A DNA stretch of 64,000 nucleotides from Longimicrobium sp. (GTDB lineage Bacteria > Gemmatimonadota > Gemmatimonadetes > Longimicrobiales > Longimicrobiaceae), in the NCBI GenBank assembly GCA_036389135.1, contig DASVQP010000018.1, forward strand, positions 24,286 through 88,285. Direction: 5' to 3'. Below, piece by piece: positions 53,794-64,000 of this stretch. The notes beneath the pieces are model-generated. The model had not been told where the DNA came from, did not search any database, and saw only the letters and a program-made list of their open reading frames with translations. The position numbers and the translations under genes were made by a program. Numbering within the stretch: position 1 is the stretch's first letter; every line of letters starts with the position of its first letter.

Positions 53794-54567
53794 TCACCCC
53801 GCCGCCGGCACCTCCCCCCGCAGCAGATCCCGCAGCTGGTCCGGCGTGAACCCGCGCTCCAGCCGCCCGCGGTGCGCCAGCGAGATCACGCCCGTCTCCT
53901 CGGAGACGACCACCACCAGCGCGTCGGTCTCTTCGGAGAGGCCCAGGGCGGCGCGGTGGCGGGTGCCGAGGGTGCGGTCCGTCACGGGGGACTGGGTGAG
54001 CGGGAGGATGGAGCCCGCGGCCACGATCTCGTCGCCGCTGATGATGGCGGCGCCGTCGTGGAGGAGGGAGTACGGGGTGAAGATGTTCTGCAGGAGCGCG
54101 GAGGAGACGCGCGCGTGCAGCGGCGTCCCGGTCTCCACGTACTCGCCCAGCCCCACGCCGCGCTCCACGGCGATGATGGCGCCCGTCTTGTTGCGCGACA
54201 GCTCCTCGGCGGCCTCGGCGATCTCCTCGGCCACCTGGTTGCCTTCCAAGCGCGAGAAGCCCCCGAAGAAGCGGTTCTTCCCCAGGTGCGCCAGCGCGCT
54301 GCGCAGCTCGGGCTGAAAGACGATCAGCGCGGCGATCACCCCGAAGCGGAAAAAGGTCTCCAGCAGGTACTCGATGAGCTGGAGGTGGATCAGCCGCGCG
54401 ACGCCGTACAGCGCGACGAGCGATGACAGCCCCAGGAGCATCTGGATGGCGCGGGTGCCGGCGAGCACCACCAGGATGCGGTAGCAGAGCACCGCCACGA
54501 TCGCGATCTCCAGCAGGTCGGTCCACCCGGGGGTGAGGAAGCCGAAGCGCCCCGTCCACGCGTTCAT
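53794..54567 (-). CDS. cdaA: Diadenylate cyclase CdaA
   Basis: A 257-residue membrane enzyme making c-di-AMP from two ATP. Three membrane helices occupy about 15-85; the DAC domain follows with the DGA motif at 171-173 (LLHDGAAII) and RHR at 203-205 (GTRHRAALGL). Its start codon overlaps the folP stop (ATGA). In firmicutes cdaA sits with cdaR and glmM; here it closes the tilS-hpt-ftsH-folP run instead. Length and motifs are normal. Confidence 0.95.
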   Translation of the reverse strand: MNAWTGRFGFLTPGWTDLLEIAIVAVLCYRILVVLAGTRAIQMLLGLSSLVALYGVARLIHLQLIEYLLETFFRFGVIAALIVFQPELRSALAHLGKNRFFGGFSRLEGNQVAEEIAEAAEELSRNKTGAIIAVERGVGLGEYVETGTPLHARVSSALLQNIFTPYSLLHDGAAIISGDEIVAAGSILPLTQSPVTDRTLGTRHRAALGLSEETDALVVVVSEETGVISLAHRGRLERGFTPDQLRDLLRGEVPAAG

Positions 54568-55424
54568 GCCGCCTCCGCGGGGATGCGGAGAATGCTCCAT
54601 GCCACGTCGAGCGCGTGGCGGGCTGTGCGCACGTCGTGTAAGCGAAAGATGCGGGCACCGCGCGCCAGCCCGGCCACGCACGCGCCCGCCGTCCCCGCAT
54701 CGCGCTCGTGCGCGGGGATGCCGCCGAGGAGCCCGCCGATGAACGCCTTGCGCGACGCACCCACCAGGAGCGGGTAGCCCAGCCGCGCCAGCACTGCCAG
54801 CCGCGCGATCAGCTCCACGTTCTGCTCCGCCGTCTTGGCGAACCCGATCCCCGGGTCCAGCACGATGCGCCCCTCCTCGATCCCCGCCGCGCGCGCACGG
54901 GCGAGCGGCGGGGCCAGCTCCGCCGCGACCTCGGCCGCCACGTCGGCGTAGGAGGCGTGCGACTGCATGGTAGCGGGGGTGCCGCGCATGTGCATCAGCA
55001 CCAGCCCCGCACCCGCCTGCGCGACCACGTCCGCCATCGCCGGGTCGCCGAGCGCGGAGACGTCGTTGACCACCTCCGCCCCTGCCTCCAGCGCGGCGCG
55101 GGCGACCTCGGCTTTGCGCGTATCCACCGACACAGGCAGGTCCAGCTCCGCGCGGATCGCCTCGACGACGGGAAGGACGCGCTCCATCTCCTCGCCCGCA
55201 TCGACCTCGGCGGCGCCGGGGCGGGTGCTCTCCCCGCCGACGTCGAGCAGATCGGCGCCGGCGGCGGCCATCTCCCGGGCGCGCGCGAGGGCCGGCCCCG
55301 CGCCGCGGAACCGGCCCCCGTCGCTGAAGCTGTCCGGCGTCACGTTCAGGATGCCCATCACCAGTGGGCGATCGAGCGCAAGCGCGCGACGGGGGAGGAG
55401 CCAGTGCCCGGTGCCGATTGCCAA
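54564..55424 (-). CDS. folP: Dihydropteroate synthase
   Basis: A 286-residue folate-synthesis enzyme joining pABA and dihydropterin pyrophosphate. Motifs: GILNVTPDSFSDGG, GGESTRPGA, VSVDTRKAEVARAAL, and DPGIGFAKTAEQN. The start is a TTG at 55424, so a shorter start cannot be excluded. Upstream lies a 90-bp element that separates it from ftsH. It overlaps cdaA. Confidence 0.95.
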   Translation of the reverse strand: MAIGTGHWLLPRRALALDRPLVMGILNVTPDSFSDGGRFRGAGPALARAREMAAAGADLLDVGGESTRPGAAEVDAGEEMERVLPVVEAIRAELDLPVSVDTRKAEVARAALEAGAEVVNDVSALGDPAMADVVAQAGAGLVLMHMRGTPATMQSHASYADVAAEVAAELAPPLARARAAGIEEGRIVLDPGIGFAKTAEQNVELIARLAVLARLGYPLLVGASRKAFIGGLLGGIPAHERDAGTAGACVAGLARGARIFRLHDVRTARHALDVAWSILRIPAEAA

Positions 55425-55508
55425 GTGCCCAGTGGTGCGGGGAGGAGTGGGGTGCCTCGCCGAAAGTAAGACGGGGCCAGCGCGGAGGCTAGCCCTTATT
55501 GAATTGTC

Positions 55509-55591
55509 TCACACAGAGCCGCGGAGGGGAACTGCAAGAACGACAGAGGGGTTCTCTGTGCCCTCGCCTTCCCCTCTGTGTCTCTGTGTGA
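55509..55591. repeat. 90-bp inverted-repeat element, copy 6
   Basis: Arms TCACACAGAGCCGCGGAGG and CCTCTGTGTCTCTGTGTGA; internal AACTGCAAGAACGACAGAGG. Located between ftsH and folP on the minus strand. Short tandem units (CGCACTCA) follow at 55653-55681 next to the ftsH stop. Confidence 0.82.
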
Positions 55592-55683
55592 GGCTTTTCT
55601 CTCCCGTTCGGACGAAAAAAAGGGGGGATGCCGAACGATCCGGCATCCCCCGCACTAACGCACTCACGCACTCACGCACTTCC

Positions 55684-57666
<1,983 letters not shown>

Positions 57667-57747
57667 GTCTATTCCCTGCGCGGCCGTGCGCCCTGTGGGG
57701 GCGCCTCCGCGACGCGTACTTGTTCCGTGCCGCTAGGTGCGGCGCGG

Positions 57748-58302
57748 CTACAGGCTCCCGATGAACGGCAGGTTGCGGAAGTCCTCCGAGTGGTCCAGAC
57801 CGTAGCCGATCAGGAACTCGTGCGGAGCATCGAACCCAACCCAGCGGGGCTCCTTCACCAGCGTGGTGGCGACGTGCTTGTGGAGGAGCGTGCACACCTC
57901 CAGCGAGCGCGGCCCGCGCTCCTCCAGCATCGGGAGGAGGCGGTTGAGGGTGGTGCCGCTGTCCACGATGTCTTCCACCACGATGACGTGGCGGTCCTTG
58001 AACTCGGCGTTGGGATCGTACAGCAGCTTCACCTCGCCGGAGCTGGTGGTGCCGCTGCCGTAGCTGCTCGCCACCAGAAAGTCCACCTGCAGCGGCCGCG
58101 TGATCTCGCGGACGAGGTCGCTGAGGAAGATGAACGACCCCTTGAGAAGTCCCAGCACCAGCACCGGCTCGTCGGCGGGCAGCTCGCGGGCGATCTGTCG
58201 TCCCATCTCCCGCACGCGCTCGGCGATCTGCTCGGCGCTGTAGACGATCCGTGTGAGCTTGCGGCCGCCGGTGCGGGCCAGGGTCAGATCCGTATCAGGC
58301 AT
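57748..58302 (-). CDS. hpt: Hypoxanthine phosphoribosyltransferase
   Basis: A 184-residue purine-salvage enzyme converting hypoxanthine (and guanine) to IMP/GMP. PRPP loop VVEDIVDSGTT at 108-118; FLVASSYGSGTTSSGEV flexible loop; LKGSFIFLSDLVREI early motif. It starts 8 bases inside the tilS end, the conserved tilS-hpt-ftsH arrangement. Confidence 0.95.
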   Translation of the reverse strand: MPDTDLTLARTGGRKLTRIVYSAEQIAERVREMGRQIARELPADEPVLVLGLLKGSFIFLSDLVREITRPLQVDFLVASSYGSGTTSSGEVKLLYDPNAEFKDRHVIVVEDIVDSGTTLNRLLPMLEERGPRSLEVCTLLHKHVATTLVKEPRWVGFDAPHEFLIGYGLDHSEDFRNLPFIGSL

Positions 58303-59617
58303 CGGTGATCGAGATGGTGATCGTGGCCTCGCCCGGAAGGGGCTCGGCGTCGGCCGCGCGGGCGAGCCCGTGGGCCCAGAGCACGTGCCCCTCCGCGTCC
58401 GCGAGTACCGCGGCGCGCGCCCGCTGTGGGCGGGGGATGCGCGCTTCCAGGAAGAGCTTCTTCAGCTTCTTCGTCCCCGCGCGGGTCTTCATCCGGTCGC
58501 CCGGGAGCCAGCCGCGCAGGGTGAGCGGAAGCCGGTTCGCGGCGACGGTGACCCCCTCGCCGCCCGCGCCCCAGAGGACGCGGAGCTCGCGCCCGCCCAA
58601 CCGCAGCGTCCCCTCCCCCTCGCCGCCGCCGATCACCAGGGAGCGGTCGGCCGGGGGCGCGTCGCCCACGGGCTCCACCCGCGCCAGACCGAGGTCGCTG
58701 CGGATCAGGTGGGTGCCGCCGGGGAGCAGGTGGACGCGTCCACTCGGTGCGGATGTGATAAACTGTAGCGCCGAGCGTGTTCCGGCGCGCCCCGGCACCA
58801 CGCGGAAGCGGCGGAGCACGCCGCGCACCACGCGCGCCGCGACCGGCGAATCATAAGCCGCCAGCCGGTCCCGAACAAGCACGGCCCCCGCGGATTCCCA
58901 CCTCACGCACTCCGCCGCCGCGCGCTCCGTCAGCGCCGCCCACTCGTCCTCCTGGGCGCGCGCGAGCCGGGCCAGGCGCACCAGGCTGCGCCGCGCGGCG
59001 GGCGCGAGCGTCTTTTCGATGCGCGGGAGGAGGTCGTGGCGGATGCGGTTGCGCGCGGGGCCGAGGATTTCGTTCGTGGGATCGCACCGCCAGCGCAGCC
59101 CGTTCTCGCGCGCGTACGCCTGCAGCTCCGCGCGCCAGAAGGGGAGGAGCGGGCGCACCAGACCGCCTTCGCCGCGCTCCGGAATGCCGGCCAGGCCGGC
59201 GATTCCCGTCCCGCGCAGCACGCGAAAGAGCACCGTCTCCGCCTGGTCGTCCGCGTGGTGCGCGGTGGCGAGGTGGGCGGCACCGTGGACGGACTGCGCC
59301 TGGCGGAGGAAGCGGTAGCGCGCGCGGCGTGCGTCGTCCTCGGTGCGGAGCGGCTCCGTGGCGCGCGCTTCCACCAGAGGCACCCCCCAAGCCGTGCAGA
59401 GGCCGCGCACCCAGTGCGCGTCGGCGTCGCTGCCGGGGCGCATGGCGTGGTCGAAGTGCGCCGCCGTCACCCGCGCATCGGTGGTGAAGCGGAGGAGATG
59501 GAGGAGCGCCACCGAGTCCATCCCGCCGGAGAGTGCGACCAGCACGTGCGCGCCGGCGTCGAGGCCGAGGGCGCGCGGGCGGTCGCGGAAGCGGGTGGGG
59601 AGGTCGGTGGTGGGCAC
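58295..59617 (-). CDS. tilS: tRNA(Ile)-lysidine synthetase TilS
   Basis: A 440-residue ATP-dependent enzyme that places lysidine on C34 of tRNA-Ile(CAU). PP-loop SGGMDS at 30-35 after VLVALS; HFDHAMRPGSDADA and HHADDQAETVLFRVLRG are TilS signatures. The C-terminal part (about 340-430) is the TilS_C domain. GTG at 59617; a longer frame upstream reads a repeat. First gene of the cluster. Confidence 0.94.
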   Translation of the reverse strand: MPTTDLPTRFRDRPRALGLDAGAHVLVALSGGMDSVALLHLLRFTTDARVTAAHFDHAMRPGSDADAHWVRGLCTAWGVPLVEARATEPLRTEDDARRARYRFLRQAQSVHGAAHLATAHHADDQAETVLFRVLRGTGIAGLAGIPERGEGGLVRPLLPFWRAELQAYARENGLRWRCDPTNEILGPARNRIRHDLLPRIEKTLAPAARRSLVRLARLARAQEDEWAALTERAAAECVRWESAGAVLVRDRLAAYDSPVAARVVRGVLRRFRVVPGRAGTRSALQFITSAPSGRVHLLPGGTHLIRSDLGLARVEPVGDAPPADRSLVIGGGEGEGTLRLGGRELRVLWGAGGEGVTVAANRLPLTLRGWLPGDRMKTRAGTKKLKKLFLEARIPRPQRARAAVLADAEGHVLWAHGLARAADAEPLPGEATITISITDA

Positions 59618-59633
59618 GGGAGCCTCAGGGGCC

Positions 59634-59699
59634 CCACCCCCCGGCCCCCTCCCCCGCACGCGGGGGAGCGTGGGGGAGGGGGAGCGGGGGTGGGGGCGC
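59634..59699. repeat. C/G-rich hairpin module
   Basis: CCCCTCCCCCGCACGCGGGG flanked by further complementary C-runs and G-runs; nearly identical to the module at 6792-6849. Sits between the BON and tilS genes. Confidence 0.65.
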
Positions 59700-59701
59700 G
59701 G

Positions 59702-60181
59702 TCAGGCGGGGCGGCCGCCGTGGTGCCCGCCGACCTGGTCCAGCGGGGGGCGGCGGGCGCTGTTCACGCGCAGCTCCGAGCGGACGCCGCGCACGCCGTC
59801 CACGTCCCAGGCGTCGTCGGTGGCGTAGCGGACCTCGTCGTAGTCGGGGAGCTCGCCGCGCAGGGTGACGACGCCGCCGCTCACTTCCACGGTGATCGCC
59901 TCGGCATCCACCCAGGTATCGTAGAAGAGGGCGTCCTCCACGTCGCTCTTCAGCTCCTCGTCCGGGCGCTGGCGCTTGCGGAGGCGCTGGTGGTAGGGGC
60001 CGAGGCCATAGCGCGCCGGGCCAAAGGTGCCCTCGTCGTGAACAATGTGGCCGCCGAAGCTGCCGTCGTAGCGGCTCGGGCCGGGGGCCGGGCGCTGCCC
60101 CATCCCGCCGCCGTAGCCGGGGTTGCGGTTGAAGCCGTTTCCGGCGCCCTGGCGGCCGTAGCCCCCGTCGTAAGGCGGCAT
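59702..60181 (-). CDS. BON domain protein with Tyr/Gly-rich N-terminus
   Basis: A 159-residue protein. Residues 1-70 are rich in Gly, Tyr, Arg and Pro (MPPYDGGYGRQGAGNGFNRN). A BON domain follows (SDVEDALFYDTWVDAEAITVEVSGGVVTLRGELPDYDEVRYATDDAWDVDGVRGVRSELRV), the phospholipid- or polymer-binding module of OsmY-type stress proteins. No signal peptide, so the location is unclear. The N-terminal style is shared with the hypothetical protein at 63111. Confidence 0.85.
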   Translation of the reverse strand: MPPYDGGYGRQGAGNGFNRNPGYGGGMGQRPAPGPSRYDGSFGGHIVHDEGTFGPARYGLGPYHQRLRKRQRPDEELKSDVEDALFYDTWVDAEAITVEVSGGVVTLRGELPDYDEVRYATDDAWDVDGVRGVRSELRVNSARRPPLDQVGGHHGGRPA

Positions 60182-60225
60182 CGTCTTTCCCTGGTATGCG
60201 CGTTGTGCGGTGTGTGGAGGGCGGC

Positions 60226-61092
60226 TCAGGCGCGCAACAACCGCGCCAGCCACGGCTCCATCTCGCCCGCCGGCGGGCCGGGGGGAAGCGGGCGCGCGGC
60301 GACTTCGTGGAGGACGCGCGCCAGGCGGTCCGGACGGTCGCTCACGATGCCGTCGACGCCCCAGGAGAGGAGGCGGCGCATGTCTTCCGTCTCGTCGATC
60401 GTCCACACGTGCACGGCCACGTTCTTCGCGTGCGCCTCCCGCACCCAGAGCGGGTCGAGCACCTGCCGTCCGCCGTGCCTGTCGGGCATCTGCCACGCAT
60501 CGACGGCGGGGCGGTACAGGCGGCCGAGGCGCAGCTTGTGGAGGGCGAAGAACGCGTACATCTCCTGCGACGATGCGCTGGTGGGGCCGGGGTACGTGGC
60601 GAAGCGCGCGCGGTTCTTTCGATCTCCCGCCGCGATCAGCACGCGCTGCTCGGCCCCCAGCGCCCGCACCGTCTCCCAAACCGGCTCCTGCGCCCGCGCG
60701 TCCTTGATCTCCACGTTCACGCGCGCGTGCGGCAGCGCCTCCAGCACCTCGCGCAGGGTGGAGATGCGCACGCCCGCGCCGCGGAAGGGGAAGGTGGCGC
60801 CCCCGTCCGGCGTGAAGCGGTACCCCGTGTCCAGCCCCGCCAGCTCGCGCGCCGTCAGCTCGCACACGGGCCCGCTGCCGTCCGTCGTCCGGTCCACGTT
60901 GGGATCGTGGATCACCACCGCATCCCCGTCGCGCGTCGGCTGGACGTCGATCTCCAGCACGTCGGCGCGCCACCACTCCAGCGCGCGGCGGAACGCAGTG
61001 AGGGTGTTCTCGGGCGCGAGGCCGGAGCCGCCGCGGTGCGCGATCAGGAGGGGGGCGCCGGCGAGGTAGCGGAAGCCGGGACGGGTGGACAT
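60226..61092 (-). CDS. Glycerophosphodiester phosphodiesterase family protein
   Basis: A 288-residue TIM-barrel enzyme releasing glycerol-3-phosphate from lipid head-group remains. Motifs: LIAHRGGSGLAPENTLTAF near residue 16, EIDVQPTRDGDAVVIHDPNVDRTTDG, and C-terminal WTIDETEDMRRLLSWGVDGIVSDRPD. No signal peptide, so it is a cytoplasmic (UgpQ) type. Followed upstream by a repeat array and the hypothetical gene at 61180. Confidence 0.93.
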   Translation of the reverse strand: MSTRPGFRYLAGAPLLIAHRGGSGLAPENTLTAFRRALEWWRADVLEIDVQPTRDGDAVVIHDPNVDRTTDGSGPVCELTARELAGLDTGYRFTPDGGATFPFRGAGVRISTLREVLEALPHARVNVEIKDARAQEPVWETVRALGAEQRVLIAAGDRKNRARFATYPGPTSASSQEMYAFFALHKLRLGRLYRPAVDAWQMPDRHGGRQVLDPLWVREAHAKNVAVHVWTIDETEDMRRLLSWGVDGIVSDRPDRLARVLHEVAARPLPPGPPAGEMEPWLARLLRA

Positions 61093-61182
61093 CGGGGGAT
61101 GGGGGATGAGGGGATGGAGGGATGAGGACGACAGGGTGAGCGGTGGGGGCTGTTCACCCCATCCCTCATCCCTTCATCCCTA
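61092..61182. repeat. Paired 7-bp arrays (GGGGATG / CATCCCT)
   Basis: GGGGATG-type units at about 61094-61125, about 30 bases of loop, then CATCCCT-type units at 61155-61182. The last unit holds the TAG stop of the gene at 61180 (TTAGGGAT on the minus strand). Confidence 0.72.
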
Positions 61183-61692
61183 ATCCCCGCCTTCCAGCGC
61201 TTCCACCTCGGCGGGCGAAAGCCGGTACAGCCGGTACAGCACCAGGTCCACCAGCTCCGACGACATCATCCGCGCCCAGACCACCTTTTGGGAGTCGATG
61301 CCGGCCTCCAGCTCGCGCGTGGCGGCGGCGTAGCGCTCGGCGACGAAGGTCAGGATCTCCTCGACCGCGTCGGGGTGGGGGCGCGCCGGGCTCGGGGCGC
61401 CGGCGGGGACGTGGTCCACCAGCAGGCCGTCCACGTAGGCGAGGAAGCCGGGGAAGACCATCTCGGTCATGTGGCCGCCCGCGACCGCTTCCTCATCGGT
61501 GAGCTGCTCCCAGGAAAGCTCGTTCCAGTACAGCTCCTCCGCCTCGCGGCGGATGGACTCGATCCGCTCGGGGGAGAGCGTCTCCGCGCCCGGGAAGTCG
61601 TGAGGAGTACGGTCGATGGAGCAGAGGATGCGCCTGCGGCGCTTTTCCACAAAAGACTGCGCGGGATGGGCTGGTGCGGCGGAGTTGCGCAT
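61180..61692 (-). CDS. Hypothetical acidic protein, about 170 aa
   Basis: A soluble acidic protein with helices such as SPERIESIRREAEELYWNELS and VEEILTFVAERYAAATRELEAG. No signal, membrane helix or known motif. The start is uncertain; the ATG at 61692 is the first good candidate after a stretch that looks non-coding, and a start further inside is possible. No family recognised. Confidence 0.55.
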   Translation of the reverse strand: MRNSAAPAHPAQSFVEKRRRRILCSIDRTPHDFPGAETLSPERIESIRREAEELYWNELSWEQLTDEEAVAGGHMTEMVFPGFLAYVDGLLVDHVPAGAPSPARPHPDAVEEILTFVAERYAAATRELEAGIDSQKVVWARMMSSELVDLVLYRLYRLSPAEVEALEGGD

Positions 61693-61775
61693 AAAACCGG
61701 ATGGCTCCGTGCTGCGTTGCTCGCATGCTGGGGCGGTCAACTTAGACAACCGCGCCAAGCGTCGCAACAGCGGTT

Positions 61776-61866
61776 TCACACAGAGACACGGAGGGCACAG
61801 CGAGGGCACAGACGGACCAGCAGAGCTCTCTATTGTTCTTGTAGTTCTCTCTGTGGCTCTGTGTGA
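61776..61866. repeat. 90-bp inverted-repeat element, copy 7
   Basis: Arms TCACACAGAGACACGGAGG and CTCTGTGGCTCTGTGTGA; centre GACCAGCAGAGCTCTC. Located between the second pentapeptide gene and the gene at 61180. Confidence 0.8.
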
Positions 61867-61875
61867 GGCGATGTC

Positions 61876-62646
61876 TCAGGCGGTGCGCTGCTCCCGCTCC
61901 ACCTCGCGCACCGCGGACTCGAGCTGCTCGGCGGTGACGCGCGCGTCGCCCAGCTCGGCGCGCTCCAGGTCGGCGCCGGCGAGGTTGGCGCGCTCCAGGT
62001 TGGCGCCGCTGAGGTCCGCGCCCTTGAGCGTGCAGCCGGAAAGGTCCGCGCCCGAGAGATCGGCGGAGACGAGGGTGGCGCCCGTCAGGTTGGCGCCCTT
62101 GAGGTCGGCCCCGTGCAGCTTGGCGCCGCCCAGGTCCGCGTGCTCCAGCGTGGCATACTCCAGCATCGCCCCGCCCAGCTCCACCCCGCGCAGGTATGCG
62201 CCGGTGAGGTTGGCGCCCTTGAGGTTCGCCTTCTCCATGTCCGCGCCCGTCAGGATGGCGCCCTTGAGATACGCTCCGGTGAGGTGCGCGCGCTTGAGGT
62301 AGGCCCACTCCAGGTAGGCTCCCTCCATGTACGCCCACTCCAGCGTGGCGCGCTCCAGGTAGGCGCCCCACAGCCCGGCGCTCTTGAGATAGGCCTCGGT
62401 GAGGTTGGCTTCGATCAGGTCGGCGCCCTTGAGGTCGGCGCCCTCCAGCTCGGCGCCGCTCAGGTTGGCGCCCTTGAGGTTGGCGCCCGCCAGCTGCGCC
62501 CCCCGCAGCGACGAGCGCTCCAGGTTGGCGCCGGCCAGGTTGGCGCGCTCCAGCCGCGCCCCGTCCAGCACGGCGCCGCGCAGGTTGAGGTGCCCCGACG
62601 CGACCAGCATCCAAAGGTCCCGGTCCGACAGGATCCGCTGCTCCAT
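61876..62646 (-). CDS. Pentapeptide-repeat protein 2
   Basis: A 256-residue protein (from ATG 62646, with AGGAG ahead; an ATG at 62691 would add 15 residues). After a 20-residue head (MEQRILSDRDLWMLVASGHL) it is almost entirely A(D/N)LxG repeats, such as ANLAGANLERSSLRG and ADLKGADLIEANLTE, ending VEREQRTA. Right-handed beta helix expected. Unrelated in position to the first pentapeptide protein; both may be defence, resistance or structural proteins, which cannot be told from sequence. Confidence 0.88.
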   Translation of the reverse strand: MEQRILSDRDLWMLVASGHLNLRGAVLDGARLERANLAGANLERSSLRGAQLAGANLKGANLSGAELEGADLKGADLIEANLTEAYLKSAGLWGAYLERATLEWAYMEGAYLEWAYLKRAHLTGAYLKGAILTGADMEKANLKGANLTGAYLRGVELGGAMLEYATLEHADLGGAKLHGADLKGANLTGATLVSADLSGADLSGCTLKGADLSGANLERANLAGADLERAELGDARVTAEQLESAVREVEREQRTA

Positions 62647-62700
62647 GCGCTGCTCCTGGCCCGGAGCGCCCGAGGCCGTGGGGGTGTCCATTGAGGAGAC

Positions 62701-62961
62701 TTACCGTTGCCGCGCGGCGGCGCGCTGGGGGGCGAGCTTCCAGCGCATCCGCCCGGCCCACCCGCACCGCGCGCACTTCCGCACCGGCGTGGCCGCCACC
62801 ACGGCCACCAGCCGGTCTACCGCGCTACGCCCCCGGTGCGGGCTGGTGACGGCGCGGCAGTGCGGGCACTCGGGCGCGAATGGGAGGCGGGCCAGGTACA
62901 GCGCCGCGAGCCCCGGTGCGGCAACGGCGGCCAGAGCCAGGCAAAACACGATCGTGAGCAC
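62701..62961 (-). CDS. Small membrane protein with two CxxC pairs
   Basis: An 86-residue protein from GTG 62961 (GGAGG just upstream). Membrane helix LTIVFCLALAAVAAPGLAALYLA at about 2-24, then CPHC and, after 30 residues, CARC, suggesting a zinc ribbon or rubredoxin-like knuckle on one side of the membrane. Similar small proteins are uncharacterised. Divergent from the gene at 63111. Confidence 0.55.
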   Translation of the reverse strand: MLTIVFCLALAAVAAPGLAALYLARLPFAPECPHCRAVTSPHRGRSAVDRLVAVVAATPVRKCARCGWAGRMRWKLAPQRAAARQR

Positions 62962-63110
62962 CCGTCCTCCGCGCGAAAGGCCCGCAGCCGCGCGCCCACG
63001 CGCCCGACCCTGTAAACACCTTCTGCAATGCGCGTTCCGCTCTTCACGCACGGACCTTGCGGAGCGCGCCACGTCCGACGAAGCCAAGCACGGCCAACGA
63101 GGAGGCGAGG

Positions 63111-63500
63111 ATGCCATACGGGCACGGCTACGACCGGGGATACGGCTACGACCGCGGCTTCCGCGGCAGACCGCGGGGGTACGATCGCGGCCCGGGGCGC
63201 TACGACCGCGGCTACCAGGGCGCGCCGCCCCGGCCGGACTACGGGCCGCCGGTCCCCTTCCCCTTCGTCCCCTTTGGCTGGGACCCGATGATGGGGCCCA
63301 TGGCCTGGCCCATGCTCCCGTACGGGGCGGAGGGGATGCCGGCGCCCGGCCCGCGCTACGACCGCGGCTACCACGTCCCCCCGCGCCAGAGCCCGGCGTA
63401 CGGGCGGGGCGGCGACCGCGCGCTCCGTGCCTGGGCCGACCGGTACGGCTACGACGTCGAGTTCAGCATTCCGCCGCGCCCACGGCCGCGGCGCCCCTAA
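63111..63500 (+). CDS. Hypothetical protein with YDRG repeats
   Basis: A 129-residue low-complexity protein rich in Tyr, Gly, Arg and Pro: repeated YDRG/YDRGY units in the first third, a hydrophobic Pro/Met/Trp middle (PFPFVPFGWDPMMGPMAWPM), and a charged end DRALRAWADRYGYDVEFS. The start is decided by AGGAGG at 63099-63104. The composition recalls phase-separating or RNA-binding RGG/YG proteins, an inference only. The gene order with 63520 suggests an operon. Confidence 0.68.
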   Translation: MPYGHGYDRGYGYDRGFRGRPRGYDRGPGRYDRGYQGAPPRPDYGPPVPFPFVPFGWDPMMGPMAWPMLPYGAEGMPAPGPRYDRGYHVPPRQSPAYGRGGDRALRAWADRYGYDVEFSIPPRPRPRRP

Positions 63501-63519
63501 CCCACACCAGGAGCATTTG

Positions 63520-63843
63520 ATGCCCAAGCGCAACATCGATCCCGGCTTCGACCCCGAGGAGATCGACGACGCGGACCCGCTCGGCGAGCAGGCGTTCGAC
63601 GAGGCCGGCTTCGCGGACGCCCCCGGCGGCGGCCCCGACTTCTCGGCCCCCGGGCTGGTGGACTCGGCCGACGACAAGACGCCGGGCGGCTACGGCCAGA
63701 AGGTGGCCGGCGTGCCGAAGGACAAGCAGCACATCATCAACACGCCGAGCGAGCAGCGTCCCGACTCGGAGGACGTAGTGGTGCACGAGCGCGGCGGCGA
63801 GTCCAAGGGCGACCCGGCGGTAGGAGGCACGCGCCCTGAGTAG
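63520..63843 (+). CDS. Hypothetical acidic protein, 107 aa
   Basis: A small, acidic, probably disordered protein (MPKRNIDPGFDPEEIDDADPL, then ADDKTPGGYGQKVAGVPKDKQHII). No membrane or signal segment and no recognised family. It begins 19 bases after the YDRG protein. The stop at 63843 lies about 20 bases from the predicted 3' end of a group II intron on the other strand. Confidence 0.6.
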   Translation: MPKRNIDPGFDPEEIDDADPLGEQAFDEAGFADAPGGGPDFSAPGLVDSADDKTPGGYGQKVAGVPKDKQHIINTPSEQRPDSEDVVVHERGGESKGDPAVGGTRPE

Positions 63844-63863
63844 CGCCGGCTAACCGCGCCTCA

Positions 63864-64000
<137 letters not shown>

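Noticed and set aside
51304..54426. A 1040-codon plus-strand open frame
   Set aside because: It runs opposite the purine nucleoside phosphorylase, divIVA, yggS and cdaA genes, all with clear family motifs, and contains repeat sequence; it is a GC artefact.

Overview
The window is a very GC-rich, gene-dense bacterial chromosome segment. Housekeeping content, a diderm type II secretion system, several lipoproteins, a TonB-type protein and dense families of short intergenic palindromes fit a Gemmatimonadota bacterium of the Longimicrobium kind. This placement is inferred from gene content and repeat style; there is no rRNA here to confirm it. No tRNA, rRNA or CRISPR array was recognised.

Layout. 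0-4.2 kb: an M48 protease, an HU protein with a long Ser/Gly/Lys tail, an AI-2E-type permease, ribosomal protein S21 behind a near-consensus promoter and a terminator-like hairpin, and a cold-shock protein. 4.2-13.1 kb: two tandem DUF4394 lipoproteins, an L,D-transpeptidase, apt, apaG, a pentapeptide-repeat protein, OsmC, argF, threonine synthase and a REP-associated tyrosine transposase (RAYT) lying between inverted REP sequences. 13.3-25.2 kb: a zinc-ribbon protein, a HemY-like flavoprotein, a TldD/TldE pair whose TldD has a Tat signal, a small PspB-like/YbjN-like/PspA operon, two-subunit serine dehydratase, a TonB-like lipoprotein, an alpha/beta hydrolase and a PLD-like zinc-ribbon protein. 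25.7-28.6 kb: uvrA. 30.7-41.0 kb: an eleven-gene type II secretion cluster read leftward as gspE-G-F-L-M-C-D-H-I-J-K. 41.3-51 kb: lipid kinase, pgi, an MBL hydrolase, pyruvate kinase, Ste24 protease, sirtuin and amidohydrolase. 51.4-59.6 kb: purine nucleoside phosphorylase-DivIVA-YggS, then the cluster tilS-hpt-ftsH-folP-cdaA. 59.7-63.8 kb: BON, GDPD, a second pentapeptide protein and small hypothetical proteins. The right edge holds domains V and VI of a group II intron on the minus strand, whose body lies outside the window.

How the parts work together. Secretion genes overlap by GTGA/ATGA junctions and encode the ATPase, inner-membrane platform, five pseudopilins and secretin; no prepilin peptidase is present. 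Purine salvage (apt, hpt, purine nucleoside phosphorylase), glycolysis (pgi, pyk), arginine, threonine, serine, folate and possibly haem metabolism are represented. Envelope maintenance genes (PspA operon, FtsH, CdaA, Ste24) recur.

The most unusual feature is the intergenic DNA. At least six families of short hairpin-forming repeats fill nearly every non-coding gap. One ~90 bp inverted-repeat element occurs seven times, at four of the six resolvable convergent gene ends. Other repeats abut or contain the stop codons of minus-strand genes. Paired arrays of 7-bp units flank short unique loops. Several families show compensatory changes in their stems. Start sites, promoters and repeat boundaries were read by eye.
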